DNA of 48,654 bases from Winogradskyella sp. Its GTDB lineage: Bacteria > Bacteroidota > Bacteroidia > Flavobacteriales > Flavobacteriaceae. Of the stretch, positions 7,655 to 17,263 are shown in pieces. Positions within the stretch are counted from its first letter, which is position 1. Every line of letters starts with the position of its first letter. The position numbers and the translations under genes were made by a program. The notes beneath the pieces were generated by a model. It saw nothing but the letters and a program-made list of their open reading frames with translations. It was not told the origin of the DNA and searched no databases. The DNA lies in assembly GCF_016744625.1 (NCBI RefSeq), contig NZ_JADGDZ010000018.1, positions 1 to 48,654 on the forward strand, in the 5' to 3' direction.

Positions 7655-8800
7655 ATGAGAATTGTACAGTTAATTAAAGAGCATAAAGTATTTGCAATCA
7701 TAATCTTATTAAGCTTTATTTCTGCACTTCGATCTTTAATAATGCCTTTAATTGCTGATGAAACAACTTACTACAGTATAGCTAGCAATATCTTAGATGG
7801 GAGATATTACCAGAAAACAAATCCCTCAACGGTGTCTCCAATAATTCCATTCATTTTGGCTTTTTTCAAAACGTCTGTAACACCAATAATTGGCATAACG
7901 CTTCATAAATTATTTCATATACTATTAGCCATATTAGGATTTAGGTATTTACACCTTTTCTTAAGCACATTAAAACTCAATACAACTATAGTTTTGGCTA
8001 TTGTAGCACTTTGTGTAGTTAACCCAATTGGCATTACGTTTTATGGAAGACTATATCCTGAAAGTATTTTACTCTTCTGTTTTTGGGGTTTCATGTACTA
8101 TTCGGTTTCAGAACGAACGAGTTCTAATTTCATAAAGATGATTGCGTTTTTCCTTGTGCTCACCATGACACGATACCTCTATGCCGTTTTAGGTGTTATT
8201 GTCCTTTACAACTGCTATCAATACTATAAAATTAGCTCAAAACAAAAGGTTTTTAAATTAGCCACTTATTGTGTCATGCTCAGTATTCCAATTTTATTTT
8301 GGGGAAAATATGTGTATAATATAGAGCAGAGTAACTTGTCTGAAGTTAGTTATTTTGATCGTTACAAAAGCGATAGTCCCTTACTCTATAATATAAAAGC
8401 TGGATTAGGTATTATTAAGCATCATGAGGTAAATAGAATCAATGGGATTCTGGCTTTCTCGTCTTTATTTGTTCCTATTGATGGTTTTAGAAATTTCATT
8501 TTAAGTATCGGTTTAATTCTTGCTTTTGTCATTGGATATTTTCGAAAAAATAAGCCTTTAGGAGCAAAGCTTTTAATTATAGTGATTAGTCTGGCAATGC
8601 TAGGTTTAATATTTGCCGGAACTGGTTTTAGTAGATATTGGCTCATCTTATTACCTGGATTTATTTTGGGCTATTATTATTTAGCCTCAAGATTTAATTT
8701 ACCAGATAAATGGTTTGTTTATGCATCTTATGCCTTATGTTTTGTTTATATTTTGAATGAATTTCGTCTCGATTACTTAATTATGAATAAATACCTTTAA
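7655..8800 (+). CDS. GT39-like integral membrane glycosyltransferase
   Basis: A 381-residue protein with about nine to ten hydrophobic segments. After the first segment, an extracytoplasmic loop carries A-D35-E36-TTYYSIA, in the place of the catalytic Asp-Glu motif of PMT/ArnT-type (GT39/GT-C) transferases. Such enzymes move a sugar from a polyprenyl-phosphate donor to a glycan, lipid or protein on the periplasmic side. It heads a compact operon with a GT2 transferase and a GtrA-like protein, which would make and flip the lipid-linked donor. The acceptor cannot be deduced. It is shorter than many ArnT proteins. Confidence 0.65.
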   Translation: MRIVQLIKEHKVFAIIILLSFISALRSLIMPLIADETTYYSIASNILDGRYYQKTNPSTVSPIIPFILAFFKTSVTPIIGITLHKLFHILLAILGFRYLHLFLSTLKLNTTIVLAIVALCVVNPIGITFYGRLYPESILLFCFWGFMYYSVSERTSSNFIKMIAFFLVLTMTRYLYAVLGVIVLYNCYQYYKISSKQKVFKLATYCVMLSIPILFWGKYVYNIEQSNLSEVSYFDRYKSDSPLLYNIKAGLGIIKHHEVNRINGILAFSSLFVPIDGFRNFILSIGLILAFVIGYFRKNKPLGAKLLIIVISLAMLGLIFAGTGFSRYWLILLPGFILGYYYLASRFNLPDKWFVYASYALCFVYILNEFRLDYLIMNKYL

Positions 8801-8817
8801 TCTAGCACTAAAACAAA

Positions 8818-9780
8818 ATGAGTTCTCATAACGTCATCATCTATATGCCAGCCCTAAACGAAGGGCAAACGATACACAATGTGTTAGAATCTGTTCCTAA
8901 AACATTAGATCACGCTTCGGATATTGAATTGTTGGTTGTTAATGATGGAAGTACTGACAATACAGTTTCTGAAGCGACAAGAGCTGGCGCAACAGTGATT
9001 AGCCATAATTACAATAAAGGTGTAGGTAGCGCTTTTCAAACTGCTTTAAATTATGCCTTAGAAGTTAATGCAGATGTTTTAGTGAGCATTGATGCAGATG
9101 GGCAATTCGACGTTCAGCAAATTGCTGAGATGATAACACCTATTCTAAATAACGAAGCTGATTTTTCTATCGGAAATCGATTTAGTAATGGACGTCCAGA
9201 TCGTATGCCTAAAATTAAATTTTGGGGCAATAAACGTATTAGTAAAATTGTAAGCTTTGTGAGTAGAACAAAAATACAAGATGCTTCATGCGGATTTAGA
9301 GCCTATTCTAAAGATTGTCTTTTAAATTTGAATTTAGATGGAAGTTTCACATACACTCACGAGACCATCTTAGACTTAGCGAATAAAGGTTATCGTGTGG
9401 CTCAAATACCTGTAAATGTTGAATATTTTGATGGTAGAGTCTCTCGTGTAGCTAATAGTCTTACCAAATATGCATTTAAAACATCATCTATAATATTTAA
9501 AAGCTTAAAGGATTATAAACCTTTTCAGTTTTTTATAACAATAGCTATTGTTATATTAATCATCTCTATGCTTTTTAGTGGATTTGTTTTAATTCATTGG
9601 ATAAAAAATGGAAGCATAACACCATATAAAAGCATTGGAATTATTGGCTTAGCATTAGTTGGCATGTCATTGTTAATAGCCATCTACGCGCTTATGGCTG
9701 ATATGCTAGGTAGAATACGAAAGAACCAAGAGAAGATTTTATATTTCCAAAAGAAACAATATTTTGATAAAGATAAGTAG
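8818..9780 (+). CDS. Family 2 glycosyltransferase, polyprenyl-phosphate sugar synthase type
   Basis: A 320-residue protein with a GT-A catalytic domain at residues 1-230. It has the nucleotide-binding motif D43-G-S-T and the metal-binding motif D92-A-D94-G-Q96. Two C-terminal transmembrane helices (about 237-260 and 271-293) give the architecture of DPM1/GtrB-like enzymes that load a sugar from a nucleotide donor onto undecaprenyl phosphate. It starts 17 nt after the GT39-like gene and overlaps the next gene by 17 nt, so the three are probably translated from one message. Confidence 0.85.
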   Translation: MSSHNVIIYMPALNEGQTIHNVLESVPKTLDHASDIELLVVNDGSTDNTVSEATRAGATVISHNYNKGVGSAFQTALNYALEVNADVLVSIDADGQFDVQQIAEMITPILNNEADFSIGNRFSNGRPDRMPKIKFWGNKRISKIVSFVSRTKIQDASCGFRAYSKDCLLNLNLDGSFTYTHETILDLANKGYRVAQIPVNVEYFDGRVSRVANSLTKYAFKTSSIIFKSLKDYKPFQFFITIAIVILIISMLFSGFVLIHWIKNGSITPYKSIGIIGLALVGMSLLIAIYALMADMLGRIRKNQEKILYFQKKQYFDKDK

Positions 9781-10150
9781 AGAAACGATACTTCAACTTA
9801 TTAGATATGCTTACATAAGCCTTATTGGATACAGCTTTGTTTTTTCTGGCTTATATCTATTGGTAGATATCTTACACATTAATAAGTCTGTAGCATTTAT
9901 GATTATTTACGGTTTATCTTACCTTCTTTTATATTTTTTGCAACTCAAATTTTTATTCAAAACATCACATACTAAGAACAAATTGATTCGGTTTTGTATT
10001 TCTATTTTTGCATTTTATGTGTTAGCCAATTTATTGTTTAATATTGGTGTATATTTAGAATTGAATTATTTAATATCTACTTTAGTAACCATAGTTTTAT
10101 TGTTTCCAATACGCTTTTTAGTATCTAAATTTGTAGTTTTTAAATCCTAA
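9764..10150 (+). CDS. GtrA-like small membrane protein
   Basis: A 128-residue protein with four hydrophobic helices, the topology of GtrA proteins thought to flip polyprenyl-phosphate sugars across the inner membrane. The only start giving a complete first helix is TTG at 9764, inside the end of the GT2 gene; no in-frame ATG occurs before the third helix. Position directly behind a GtrB-like transferase and a GT39-like transferase supports the role. The sequence is divergent, so the family call relies partly on context. Confidence 0.7.
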   Translation: MIKISRETILQLIRYAYISLIGYSFVFSGLYLLVDILHINKSVAFMIIYGLSYLLLYFLQLKFLFKTSHTKNKLIRFCISIFAFYVLANLLFNIGVYLELNYLISTLVTIVLLFPIRFLVSKFVVFKS

Positions 10151-10153
10151 AGA

Positions 10154-10696
10154 ATGAAAAATTTCCTTTACAAAATAGATTATGTTTTACAGCGATTTTT
10201 CACGTCTTTATTGTTTACCTTCCCTCTAATAAAAGGAATTAAAAAACTCTATTTCTATCTGCGTTTTAAAACTTTCGAAATTGAAATTACAAATAATGTA
10301 GTCATTACAAATTTTGACAAATCTACTAAAAATACCAAAATTGAATTTAATGGTCCTTGCACGTTTTCTAGAAATATTGAAGTAGATTATGCTGGTGGAA
10401 TTACTTTTGGAAAGAATGTTACAGTATCAGATAATGTAACCATCCAAACACACAAACACGAATATGACAATCTAAGTATCTTTGATAATATTACGAGTAA
10501 CTCGTCCTTAGTAATTGAGGATGAAGTATGGATTTGTAATAATGTAGTGATTACAAGTTCAGTAAATTATATAGGTAAAGGTGCTATAATTGCTGCAGGA
10601 TCTGTAGTTACCAAAGATGTCGAAGCAAAAAGCATTGTTGCTGGTGTACCTGCAAAACACCTTAAACACAGAAATATAGATATCAATGAATCATAA
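10154..10696 (+). CDS. Hexapeptide-repeat O-acyltransferase
   Basis: A 180-residue protein with left-handed beta-helix hexapeptide repeats over about residues 50-170, the QTHKHEYD segment near the catalytic His region, and the closing AGVPAKHLK motif typical of maltose/galactoside/serine acetyltransferase-like enzymes. A hydrophobic, basic N-terminal stretch may associate with membrane. It probably acetylates a sugar of the glycan built by the upstream transferases. It starts 3 nt after the GtrA-like gene and overlaps the next acyltransferase gene by 11 nt. Confidence 0.75.
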   Translation: MKNFLYKIDYVLQRFFTSLLFTFPLIKGIKKLYFYLRFKTFEIEITNNVVITNFDKSTKNTKIEFNGPCTFSRNIEVDYAGGITFGKNVTVSDNVTIQTHKHEYDNLSIFDNITSNSSLVIEDEVWICNNVVITSSVNYIGKGAIIAAGSVVTKDVEAKSIVAGVPAKHLKHRNIDINES

Positions 10697-11171
10697 AGCT
10701 ACGTGGAATAAATTTTCATTTTCATTCGTTAAGAAGGCCTTTAAATTTGTGCTTTTACATATGTCTATGCAGTTTTTTGTACCACCAGGTTTTAGAACTT
10801 TAATGTTGAAATTCTGTGGTATAAAATTCAAAAACAGAAAATCAGTGTTTATTGGCACTGATGTCCTTTTTGACAATTTAAAAAACACAAAAACTACTAT
10901 TGGAGATAACGTAACAATTACAACTGGCACAAAAATTATCAATCATTTTCCGGTGTTATCATCAAAAGGCGTTACCGAATATGAAATGGGAGATATCGTA
11001 ATAGGCGACAATGTTTTTATTGGCATGAATAGCTTAATTATTAAACCGATCACCATAGGTAATGGTGCTGTTATAGGTGCAGGATCTGTTGTTACCAAAG
11101 ATGTTCCTGAGTTGAGCATTGTAGGCGGAAACCCAGCAAAAATTATTGGTAAAATTGGTGAATCGGCTTAA
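10686..11171 (+). CDS. Hexapeptide-repeat O-acyltransferase, second gene
   Basis: A 161-residue beta-helix acyltransferase with hexapeptide repeats over about residues 55-155 ([26 protein letters not shown]) and the ending [13 protein letters not shown]. It resembles WbbJ/NodL-type acetyltransferases and is only distantly similar to its upstream neighbour, so this looks like a functional pair rather than a recent duplication. It closes the tightly spaced glycan operon that starts at 7655. Confidence 0.75.
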   Translation: MNHKATWNKFSFSFVKKAFKFVLLHMSMQFFVPPGFRTLMLKFCGIKFKNRKSVFIGTDVLFDNLKNTKTTIGDNVTITTGTKIINHFPVLSSKGVTEYEMGDIVIGDNVFIGMNSLIIKPITIGNGAVIGAGSVVTKDVPELSIVGGNPAKIIGKIGESA

Positions 11172-11248
11172 AATTTTCAATAATAATTCAGTTGTAAAAC
11201 TATTAATCTTGTCTAAATGAATTCTAACGGCAAACAGAAATCAAACTC

Positions 11249-11776
11249 ATGAATATCACTCAACTAGAAACAAAACGACTCATACTAAGACCAATCACCG
11301 AAGCAGATGCGCAAGATTTTTTTGAATTAGACTCCAATCCAGAAGTCCATAAATTCTTAGGTAATAATCCTGTAAAAACATTGAAAGAATCGGAAAATGC
11401 GATTCAGCATATTTTAGGTCAGTACAAAACCAATGGTATTGGTCGTTTAGCAATAATAGATAAAGTAACGCACGAATTTATCGGATGGTCTGGCTTAAAG
11501 TTTGAACAAAATCTTAGAAAGGAATTCGACTATTATGATATTGGCTACAGACTTAAAGAACAGTTTTGGGGAAAAGGCTATGCCACTGAAGCAGCTTTAG
11601 CCTCTTTAGATTATGGCTTTAAAGATTTACAATTAAAAGAGATTTGTGGAGCTGCAGATATTAATCATATAGCTTCAAATACAATTCTTAAAAAGATAGG
11701 CATGCAACATTCTGGCACATTTGAATATGATAGTTTACCTCATAATTGGTACACTATCCAAAATCCTTATTTATAA
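11249..11776 (+). CDS. GNAT-family N-acetyltransferase, RimJ/RimL type
   Basis: A 175-residue GNAT protein. The N-terminal strand ETKRLILRPITEADAQDFF is typical of RimJ/RimL-like enzymes, the acetyl-CoA pyrophosphate loop is QFWGKGYATEA, and the late motif HIASNTILKKIGM completes the fold. It transfers an acetyl group from acetyl-CoA to an amine, possibly a protein N-terminus or small molecule. It lies 77 nt after the glycan operon and is probably a separate gene. Confidence 0.85.
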   Translation: MNITQLETKRLILRPITEADAQDFFELDSNPEVHKFLGNNPVKTLKESENAIQHILGQYKTNGIGRLAIIDKVTHEFIGWSGLKFEQNLRKEFDYYDIGYRLKEQFWGKGYATEAALASLDYGFKDLQLKEICGAADINHIASNTILKKIGMQHSGTFEYDSLPHNWYTIQNPYL

Positions 11777-11958
11777 TTTATTACAAGTATTGCTAAGAAT
11801 TTTGTATTAAAATTTCAAACAATGGCTTTATTGAAGGTATATTCAATTTCACAGAAAAAGTCATACCTATTATCACTAATTCACTATCTGTTAATATTAC
11901 GGCAGGACGTTTTAAAATTTCGTGCTAATTACAATTTTTATCATATTTCTTAAATAAT

Positions 11959-11980
11959 AAAACCCCTAAGAAGGGGTTTT
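11959..11980 (-). terminator. Hairpin downstream of tonB
   Basis: aaaacccct (11959-11967) and aggggtttt (11972-11980) make a perfect 9-bp stem with a 4-nt loop. On the minus strand it lies 43 nt past the tonB stop and is followed by the moderately T-rich ATTATTTAAG. The flanking gap 11777-12023 holds nothing else I can assign. Confidence 0.6.
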
Positions 11981-12023
11981 ACATTCAATACTATTAGTTT
12001 AAACTATGTGTTCTAAATAACTT

Positions 12024-12749
12024 TTATTGTTGTTGAAGCTTAAAGTTTATTGGTATACTATATGGTACACTAACTGCTTTATTACGTTGCTTACCAGGTT
12101 TCATTTTTGGTAATAAACTTATAATACGTTCTGCCTCTGTCTCTAAAAGTTTATCAGGACCTCTACTCTTAATTCTAGTAGCTTTACCATTCTTATCAAT
12201 TAAAAAGAATACAAACACTCTCCCTTGTATATTTAGCTCTGCTGCTGTTTGTGGATAATTAAAATGCTTCTGCAAGTGTTTTTGCATTTTTTCTTGAAAA
12301 CAAGCTTTTAATTGCGCTTTATTACCTGTACATCCAGGGAATATTGGTACTTGCTCAATTACCGCAAAAGGTACTTCTATATCATCTTCTACTTCCTCTA
12401 CTTCAACTTCTTCTACACTAACAACACGATCTTCAATAACATCATCTTGTCCTATTTCGGTACTTTCTATTACAGTTTCCTCTACATCCTCTACATCTTC
12501 TACAATAGTTATAGCCTCAGTAACCACTTGTTTTGGAGGAGGAGGTGGTGGAATGTTAATCGTAGTTATTGGAATATCCTCATCAAATTGATCATCTAAC
12601 ATTAAGATATCAATCTTAGTCGCTTCTGTTTCGTAAGTCTTATGTTCAAGTCCTAAATATGTTAAGACTAACATTACGTTTAAGCCAACAGCAAAATATA
12701 AACTGCTGTTTCGACCTACATTGGCTTTTGGGTTCTTCTTGACTTCCAT
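12024..12749 (-). CDS. Energy transducer TonB
   Basis: A 241-residue protein. One N-terminal transmembrane helix (about residues 16-36) is followed by a Pro-rich and acidic periplasmic spacer (INIPPPPPPK and many Glu/Val repeats) and a C-terminal TonB domain (about 150-240) with GRVFVFFLIDKNGKATRIK and SVPYSIPINFKL. It couples the ExbB/ExbD proton-driven motor to outer-membrane receptors. It lies 92 bp downstream of a TonB-dependent receptor on the same strand, which is a likely client. No exbB or exbD is in the window. Confidence 0.9.
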   Translation of the reverse strand: MEVKKNPKANVGRNSSLYFAVGLNVMLVLTYLGLEHKTYETEATKIDILMLDDQFDEDIPITTINIPPPPPPKQVVTEAITIVEDVEDVEETVIESTEIGQDDVIEDRVVSVEEVEVEEVEDDIEVPFAVIEQVPIFPGCTGNKAQLKACFQEKMQKHLQKHFNYPQTAAELNIQGRVFVFFLIDKNGKATRIKSRGPDKLLETEAERIISLLPKMKPGKQRNKAVSVPYSIPINFKLQQQ

Positions 12750-12841
12750 GACGTTTAATTTTATACTATAAAGCTAATCAACATTTAGCGTAAAAAGTAT
12801 GATAAAAATCATGTTTACCTCTAAGTCAAACTATTACAATG

Positions 12842-15040
12842 TTATAAGTTATCTAATTGGTTGTCTTTTCCATCCTCGCTAATCGTCCAAAAGAAGCCTA
12901 CAAAAAAGAATTGATCGGCTGCAGGAGTTAATGCTCGTCTATTAAATTGCCCATTAAAATCTGGTGTATCTGCATATTGATACCCATTAATATTTTTAAA
13001 CCCTAAAACATTGTTTACAGAGAAATACAATATTTTTTGTGGACTTAATAAGTAAGCCCAATTTACACTAAGACTATTGAAAGATTTAGTACGTTCACCT
13101 AAAAACTCATTGGTGTTTGGATTTGTGTATGGTCTCCCTGAAGAAAAACCATAGCTTAGTCCAACTTGGCTCTTCCAACTGTCTATCCAATACTTTCCAA
13201 CAAGAGATAAATTATGATTGGTAGCAAAATTAGGTTGTGCTGATGTTGAAAAATTTCTATGATCACGTTCGGTATCTAAATAAGAGTAACTTACCCAATA
13301 ATCTACATTTTTAATACTAGTATTATCTCTCCAAAATAAATCTACACCTTGTGCATAACCATCTCCTGAAGAGGTATAATTGGTATCAAAATTTTCGAAT
13401 TGTGTATCGAACTTTACTAAGTTATCATAATCCTTTCTGTAAGCTTCTGCTCTAAATATCTTACCATTATTTACATATTGATAGTTAAGAATGTAATGAG
13501 ACGTCTTTTGGGCTTCTAAGTCTTGTTCAAACTTTAAAACTGAACTATTTGGATTCTGAAAAAAGTTACCATAAGCCAAAGAGAATTGTCCATTCTTAGA
13601 TGTCTTATATGCTAGTGCTGCCCTTGGTGCCACATTAGTTTCGTTAAATATTGAACTATGATCTGCTCGCAATCCGATCTTTAATGCTAAATTCTTTGAG
13701 AAAATTAGATCAGCTTCAGTAAAAGCTGCTGTAATATTATTTTTGAATCCATAAGTTTCGTCAATGGTTCCGTCTTTAAAGTTTTCATCGAAATCAGTAA
13801 TGAATTGTTCTGCTCCAAAGCTTAATTTAAATCTACTATTAAAACGCTTCTTTAACTTTAATTTAAAATGTGCTGAATTTTCAGTGTCGTTAACATCACT
13901 AGTAATAATTCCTATTTCAGTTTTAGCATAAGTGTAGCTTAAGCCAGTAGTCATTGTCCAGCTATTTCCCAAAACTCCTTTATATGAAGTATTAAGATAA
14001 AAGTTATTATTATTCAATTTAAAATCTAAACCATCTTCTAAGTTAATATCTTCTTGAGTTAATTTGAATTTAGACGTATCAAAAGCAGCATAAAATTTAA
14101 GCATTCCATTATTCAACTTTTGTCTAAAAACCGTTTCGCCTTGTGCGCCTTGATATGGTGTTTGCCATTCATTTCTATCTTCAAAAACTTCTAAATATGG
14201 TGCAAGATTAATATAAGACACATTAAAACTTAAAGACGACTTTTCCCATTTTTGAGTATTCCCAAGAGCAGCTCCAACAGTCATTATACCAATATCTGTT
14301 TTTTCTTGAACTGGCTCATCAATAGTATTTAAAAGTAATACACTTGATAAAGCTTGTCCATATTCAGAAGAGTAACCTCCTGTAGAAAAGGTAATACCAT
14401 CAAATAAAAATGGAGAATAACGGCCACGTGTCGGAGTATTATTAGCTGTTGGTGTGTAAGGAGTAAATACTCTTATACCATCTATAAAAATTTGGGTTTC
14501 ATCTGCATTTCCTCCTCTAACGAATAAGCGTCCATCTTCTGCCACATTAGAAGTTCCTGGTAAGGTTTGTAATGCACCAACAAAATCACCTAATGCACTA
14601 GCCGTTGTAACAACATCTAAAGGCTTTAAAACGGAAACCTTACTATTATCATTGGCTTCGAATGTACCAGCACTTAAAATCACAGCATCTAAAGATTCTA
14701 CATCTTCTCTTAATTTAATTTGAAGGTTAGATAGTTTAGAAACATCATTAATAATTGTTTTTGTCTCATAGGATAGAAATGAAATGATTAAGGTTTGTGT
14801 CCCTTTTTCATCTGTAGTAAAAGAGAATTTACCATCTTCTAAAGTAGTGGCTCCATCGTAAGTGCCATCTAAATAGACATTGGCTCCAATAATTGGTTGG
14901 TTTTTGTTATCTACTACTCTACCAGAAATAGTAGTTTGCGTATATGCAAGCGTAGTCAAAAATAAGACGATGATTGTGGTTAGCTTTTTACTCACAGCAT
15001 TTCTATTGTTTTTATTGAGTTTGTGAATCTTTGATTTCAT
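12842..15040 (-). CDS. TonB-dependent outer-membrane receptor with carboxypeptidase-like N-terminal domain
   Basis: A 732-residue protein. The signal peptide (about 1-34) is followed by a carboxypeptidase-regulatory-like beta-sandwich domain (TISGRVVDNKNQPIIGANVY), then a plug domain with FVRGGNADETQIFIDGIRV, and a beta barrel ending with an aromatic strand (FFFVGFFWTI). No SusD partner is adjacent, so this is not a classic glycan-uptake pair; the ligand (siderophore, metal complex or peptide) is unknown. It lies directly upstream of tonB on the same strand. Confidence 0.9.
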   Translation of the reverse strand: MKSKIHKLNKNNRNAVSKKLTTIIVLFLTTLAYTQTTISGRVVDNKNQPIIGANVYLDGTYDGATTLEDGKFSFTTDEKGTQTLIISFLSYETKTIINDVSKLSNLQIKLREDVESLDAVILSAGTFEANDNSKVSVLKPLDVVTTASALGDFVGALQTLPGTSNVAEDGRLFVRGGNADETQIFIDGIRVFTPYTPTANNTPTRGRYSPFLFDGITFSTGGYSSEYGQALSSVLLLNTIDEPVQEKTDIGIMTVGAALGNTQKWEKSSLSFNVSYINLAPYLEVFEDRNEWQTPYQGAQGETVFRQKLNNGMLKFYAAFDTSKFKLTQEDINLEDGLDFKLNNNNFYLNTSYKGVLGNSWTMTTGLSYTYAKTEIGIITSDVNDTENSAHFKLKLKKRFNSRFKLSFGAEQFITDFDENFKDGTIDETYGFKNNITAAFTEADLIFSKNLALKIGLRADHSSIFNETNVAPRAALAYKTSKNGQFSLAYGNFFQNPNSSVLKFEQDLEAQKTSHYILNYQYVNNGKIFRAEAYRKDYDNLVKFDTQFENFDTNYTSSGDGYAQGVDLFWRDNTSIKNVDYWVSYSYLDTERDHRNFSTSAQPNFATNHNLSLVGKYWIDSWKSQVGLSYGFSSGRPYTNPNTNEFLGERTKSFNSLSVNWAYLLSPQKILYFSVNNVLGFKNINGYQYADTPDFNGQFNRRALTPAADQFFFVGFFWTISEDGKDNQLDNL

Positions 15041-15128
15041 GATTTTGGTTGATGATTAAAAGTTCGTTTTTTGATTGTGATACAAATTTGTAGCATTTTT
15101 GAGTCAACACGAATTCTATTTTACTGAA

Positions 15129-15162
15129 TTGTAATAATACAATGATGAATTGAATATATTTG
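15129..15162 (+). promoter_or_regulatory. Candidate promoter of the lysoplasmalogenase gene
   Basis: TATATTTG (15155-15162) matches the Bacteroidota -7 consensus TAnnTTTG. A TTG lies 23 nt upstream (15129-15131). The box ends 16 nt before the ATG, so the message would have a very short leader. Confidence 0.5.
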
Positions 15163-15178
15163 GTCAAATACCTAATTC

Positions 15179-15850
15179 ATGCTCACCAACACCGAAAAAC
15201 AATTCAGTATTATATTCTTCATTATTGTTCTTATTGAACTCTTAACAGGAAGTACCACATCTTTACAGAATACACATTATATAGCAAAGCCAGCTATCGT
15301 AATAAGTCTTATCTTTTTATTTGTTAAAACTTCTGAATCGTTATCTAAGCCCATAAGAAATCTTACACTTTTAGCTTTAGTATTTTCTTTATTAGGTGAT
15401 GTTTTACTAATGTTTGTAGATAAATCTGAGCAGTTCTTTACACTAGGTTTAGTTGCTTTTTTAACAGCACACATTATGTATGTTCTTTTATTTTTAAAAC
15501 ATAGAAACACTAAAGTTTCGCCATTTGGTTTTATTGCTCTACTATTGGTCTATGCAGCAAGTCTTTTCAATTTTTTAAAAGATGGTTTAGGTGTAATGTT
15601 AATCCCAGTTGTAGTCTATATGCTCGTTATTTTAAGTATGGCGACTTCAGCATATTTAAGAAAAAACAAAGTCAATATCCTTAGTTATGGTTTTGTTTTT
15701 TTAGGTGCATTATTCTTTATGGTTTCCGATAGTATTTTGGCATTAAATAAGTTTTACCAGCCTATTCCTTGGTCTAATATTAGTATTATGGTGACTTATG
15801 CAGTAGCACAATATCTCATTGTTATCGGTATTCTTAAACTTAAGGATTAG
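15179..15850 (+). CDS. Lysoplasmalogenase-like YhhN-family membrane protein
   Basis: A 223-residue protein with about eight hydrophobic helices. It carries the YhhN/TMEM86 hallmarks: LLGDVLLMF after the second helix, LGLVAFLTAHIMYVLLF, and a late SDSILALNKF motif with the conserved Asp/Ser. Relatives such as TMEM86B hydrolyse the vinyl ether bond of lysoplasmalogens. Whether this bacterium has plasmalogens is unknown, so the substrate may be another lysolipid. The gene is convergent with NDH-2, stops 6 bp apart. Confidence 0.8.
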   Translation: MLTNTEKQFSIIFFIIVLIELLTGSTTSLQNTHYIAKPAIVISLIFLFVKTSESLSKPIRNLTLLALVFSLLGDVLLMFVDKSEQFFTLGLVAFLTAHIMYVLLFLKHRNTKVSPFGFIALLLVYAASLFNFLKDGLGVMLIPVVVYMLVILSMATSAYLRKNKVNILSYGFVFLGALFFMVSDSILALNKFYQPIPWSNISIMVTYAVAQYLIVIGILKLKD

Positions 15851-15856
15851 TAAAAC

Positions 15857-17128
15857 TTACTTTTTAAAAGGTCTAATAATTAATCGTGCAGCTTTATCAA
15901 AATTGATGTAATTATACGTCCAATTGAACAATACAATCACACGATTTCTAAAACCTACTAAAGACATTAAGTGAACAAACATCCAAATAAACCAAGCAAA
16001 AAAACCTCCAAACTTGTAAGCCTTTAAATCTACAACAGCTTTATTACGACCAATAGTCGCCATTGAGCCCTTATCTTTATATATAAAAGGCTTTAGTGGT
16101 TTTTTATCTATTAGTCTTAATAGATTTTTCCCTAATAATTTTCCTTGTTGTATTGCTGGCTGTGCTACTTGAGGATGCCCTCTTTCATATTCTTCTGAAG
16201 TCATTAAAGCAATATCTCCAATAGCAAAAATATCTGAATAACTTTCAACTTGATTATACTCATTAACTGAATATCTATTAGCGTTTTCTACTAAAGCATC
16301 AGCATTTAGTCCTAAAACTGGAGCTCCAGTAACACCAGCTGCCCAAATTAAAGTTTCGGATTGCAATACCAAATCTGAATTTGTTGTTACCGTTAAACCA
16401 TCATAATCTTTTACAAACGTATTGCAATGCACTTGCACGCCAAGATCTTTTAAAAATTGAGCTGATTTATTAGAGGCATGTTCGCTCATTGGTGGCAACA
16501 CTCTACTTGCACCTTCGAGTAGATGAATACACATATCAATAGCATTTAAATCTCGATAATCTCTTGGCAAAATATTATTTTTAAGCTCAGCTATAGCTCC
16601 TGCAAGTTCCACACCTGTTGGTCCTCCTCCTACTATAACGAAATTTAGATAGGCTTCTCGTTCTTCTTTTGAATCCGCGATTGCTGCTTTTTCAAAATTT
16701 TGTAAAATAAGACTTCTTATGTTTAGAGCTTGAGGAACCGTCTTCATTGGCATGCTGTTGTCCTCAATGCCTTTATTACCAAAATAGTTGGTTTTTGTGC
16801 CAGTAGCAAGTACGAGATAATCATAAGATATAGCTCCTATACTGGTTAAAACTTGCTTGTCTTCTGGTAAAATCTGCTCGACTTCAGCCAAACGAAAAAA
16901 AGACGTTTTATGCTTTTTTATAATTTTCCTCAAAGGGTATGCAATAGAATCTGGTTCTAACCCAGAACTAGAAACCTGATATAACAAAGGCTGAAACGTA
17001 TGATAATTATGTTTATCAATTAATACAACCTGAATATTTTTATTAGCTAAGGTTTTCGCTAAATTTATACCAGCAAAACCTCCTCCTATAATTAAGATTC
17101 TAGGCAGATTTGACTTGGGAATATTCAT
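15857..17128 (-). CDS. ndh: Type II NADH:quinone oxidoreductase (NDH-2)
   Basis: A 423-residue flavoprotein. The FAD-binding motif GGGFAG is at residues 15-20, the NADH-binding motif VIVGGGPTGVELAG lies mid-protein, and AIGDIA comes before the quinone region. The C-terminal amphipathic and hydrophobic stretch (FFAWFIWMFVHLMSL) would anchor it to the inner face of the membrane. It oxidises NADH and reduces menaquinone without pumping protons. The start ATG at 17126-17128 is chosen because the dinucleotide fold begins at once; the frame stays open 66 codons further upstream, but that extension is poor protein and runs over the divergent sigma gene. Confidence 0.9.
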   Translation of the reverse strand: MNIPKSNLPRILIIGGGFAGINLAKTLANKNIQVVLIDKHNYHTFQPLLYQVSSSGLEPDSIAYPLRKIIKKHKTSFFRLAEVEQILPEDKQVLTSIGAISYDYLVLATGTKTNYFGNKGIEDNSMPMKTVPQALNIRSLILQNFEKAAIADSKEEREAYLNFVIVGGGPTGVELAGAIAELKNNILPRDYRDLNAIDMCIHLLEGASRVLPPMSEHASNKSAQFLKDLGVQVHCNTFVKDYDGLTVTTNSDLVLQSETLIWAAGVTGAPVLGLNADALVENANRYSVNEYNQVESYSDIFAIGDIALMTSEEYERGHPQVAQPAIQQGKLLGKNLLRLIDKKPLKPFIYKDKGSMATIGRNKAVVDLKAYKFGGFFAWFIWMFVHLMSLVGFRNRVIVLFNWTYNYINFDKAARLIIRPFKK

Positions 17129-17153
17129 AAAATAACAGTTGAAATTAGGACTG

Positions 17154-17161
17154 CAAAGATA
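17154..17161 (-). promoter_or_regulatory. -7 box TATCTTTG upstream of ndh
   Basis: On the minus strand the sequence reads CGTATCTTTGCAG, a typical flavobacterial TAnnTTTG -7 box followed by C. It ends 25 nt before the ndh ATG. I see no clear TTG at -33. Confidence 0.5.
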
Positions 17162-17263
17162 CGGATTTACTAAGTAAATACAGAACTTAAAACTATAGTC
17201 GGATATTTTTGTAACAATACTTAAAGTAATACTACTAATTAGGTAACTAACCAATTTCATCAA

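Noticed and set aside
11797..11928. 43-codon open stretch after the GNAT gene, protein-like in part
   Set aside because: No start codon and no family I can name; too short to call a remnant with confidence.
12312..12599. Plus-strand open frame of 95 codons rich in Tyr and Phe
   Set aside because: It is antisense to the Glu/Val/Pro-rich spacer of tonB; low-complexity codons on one strand create the open frame on the other.
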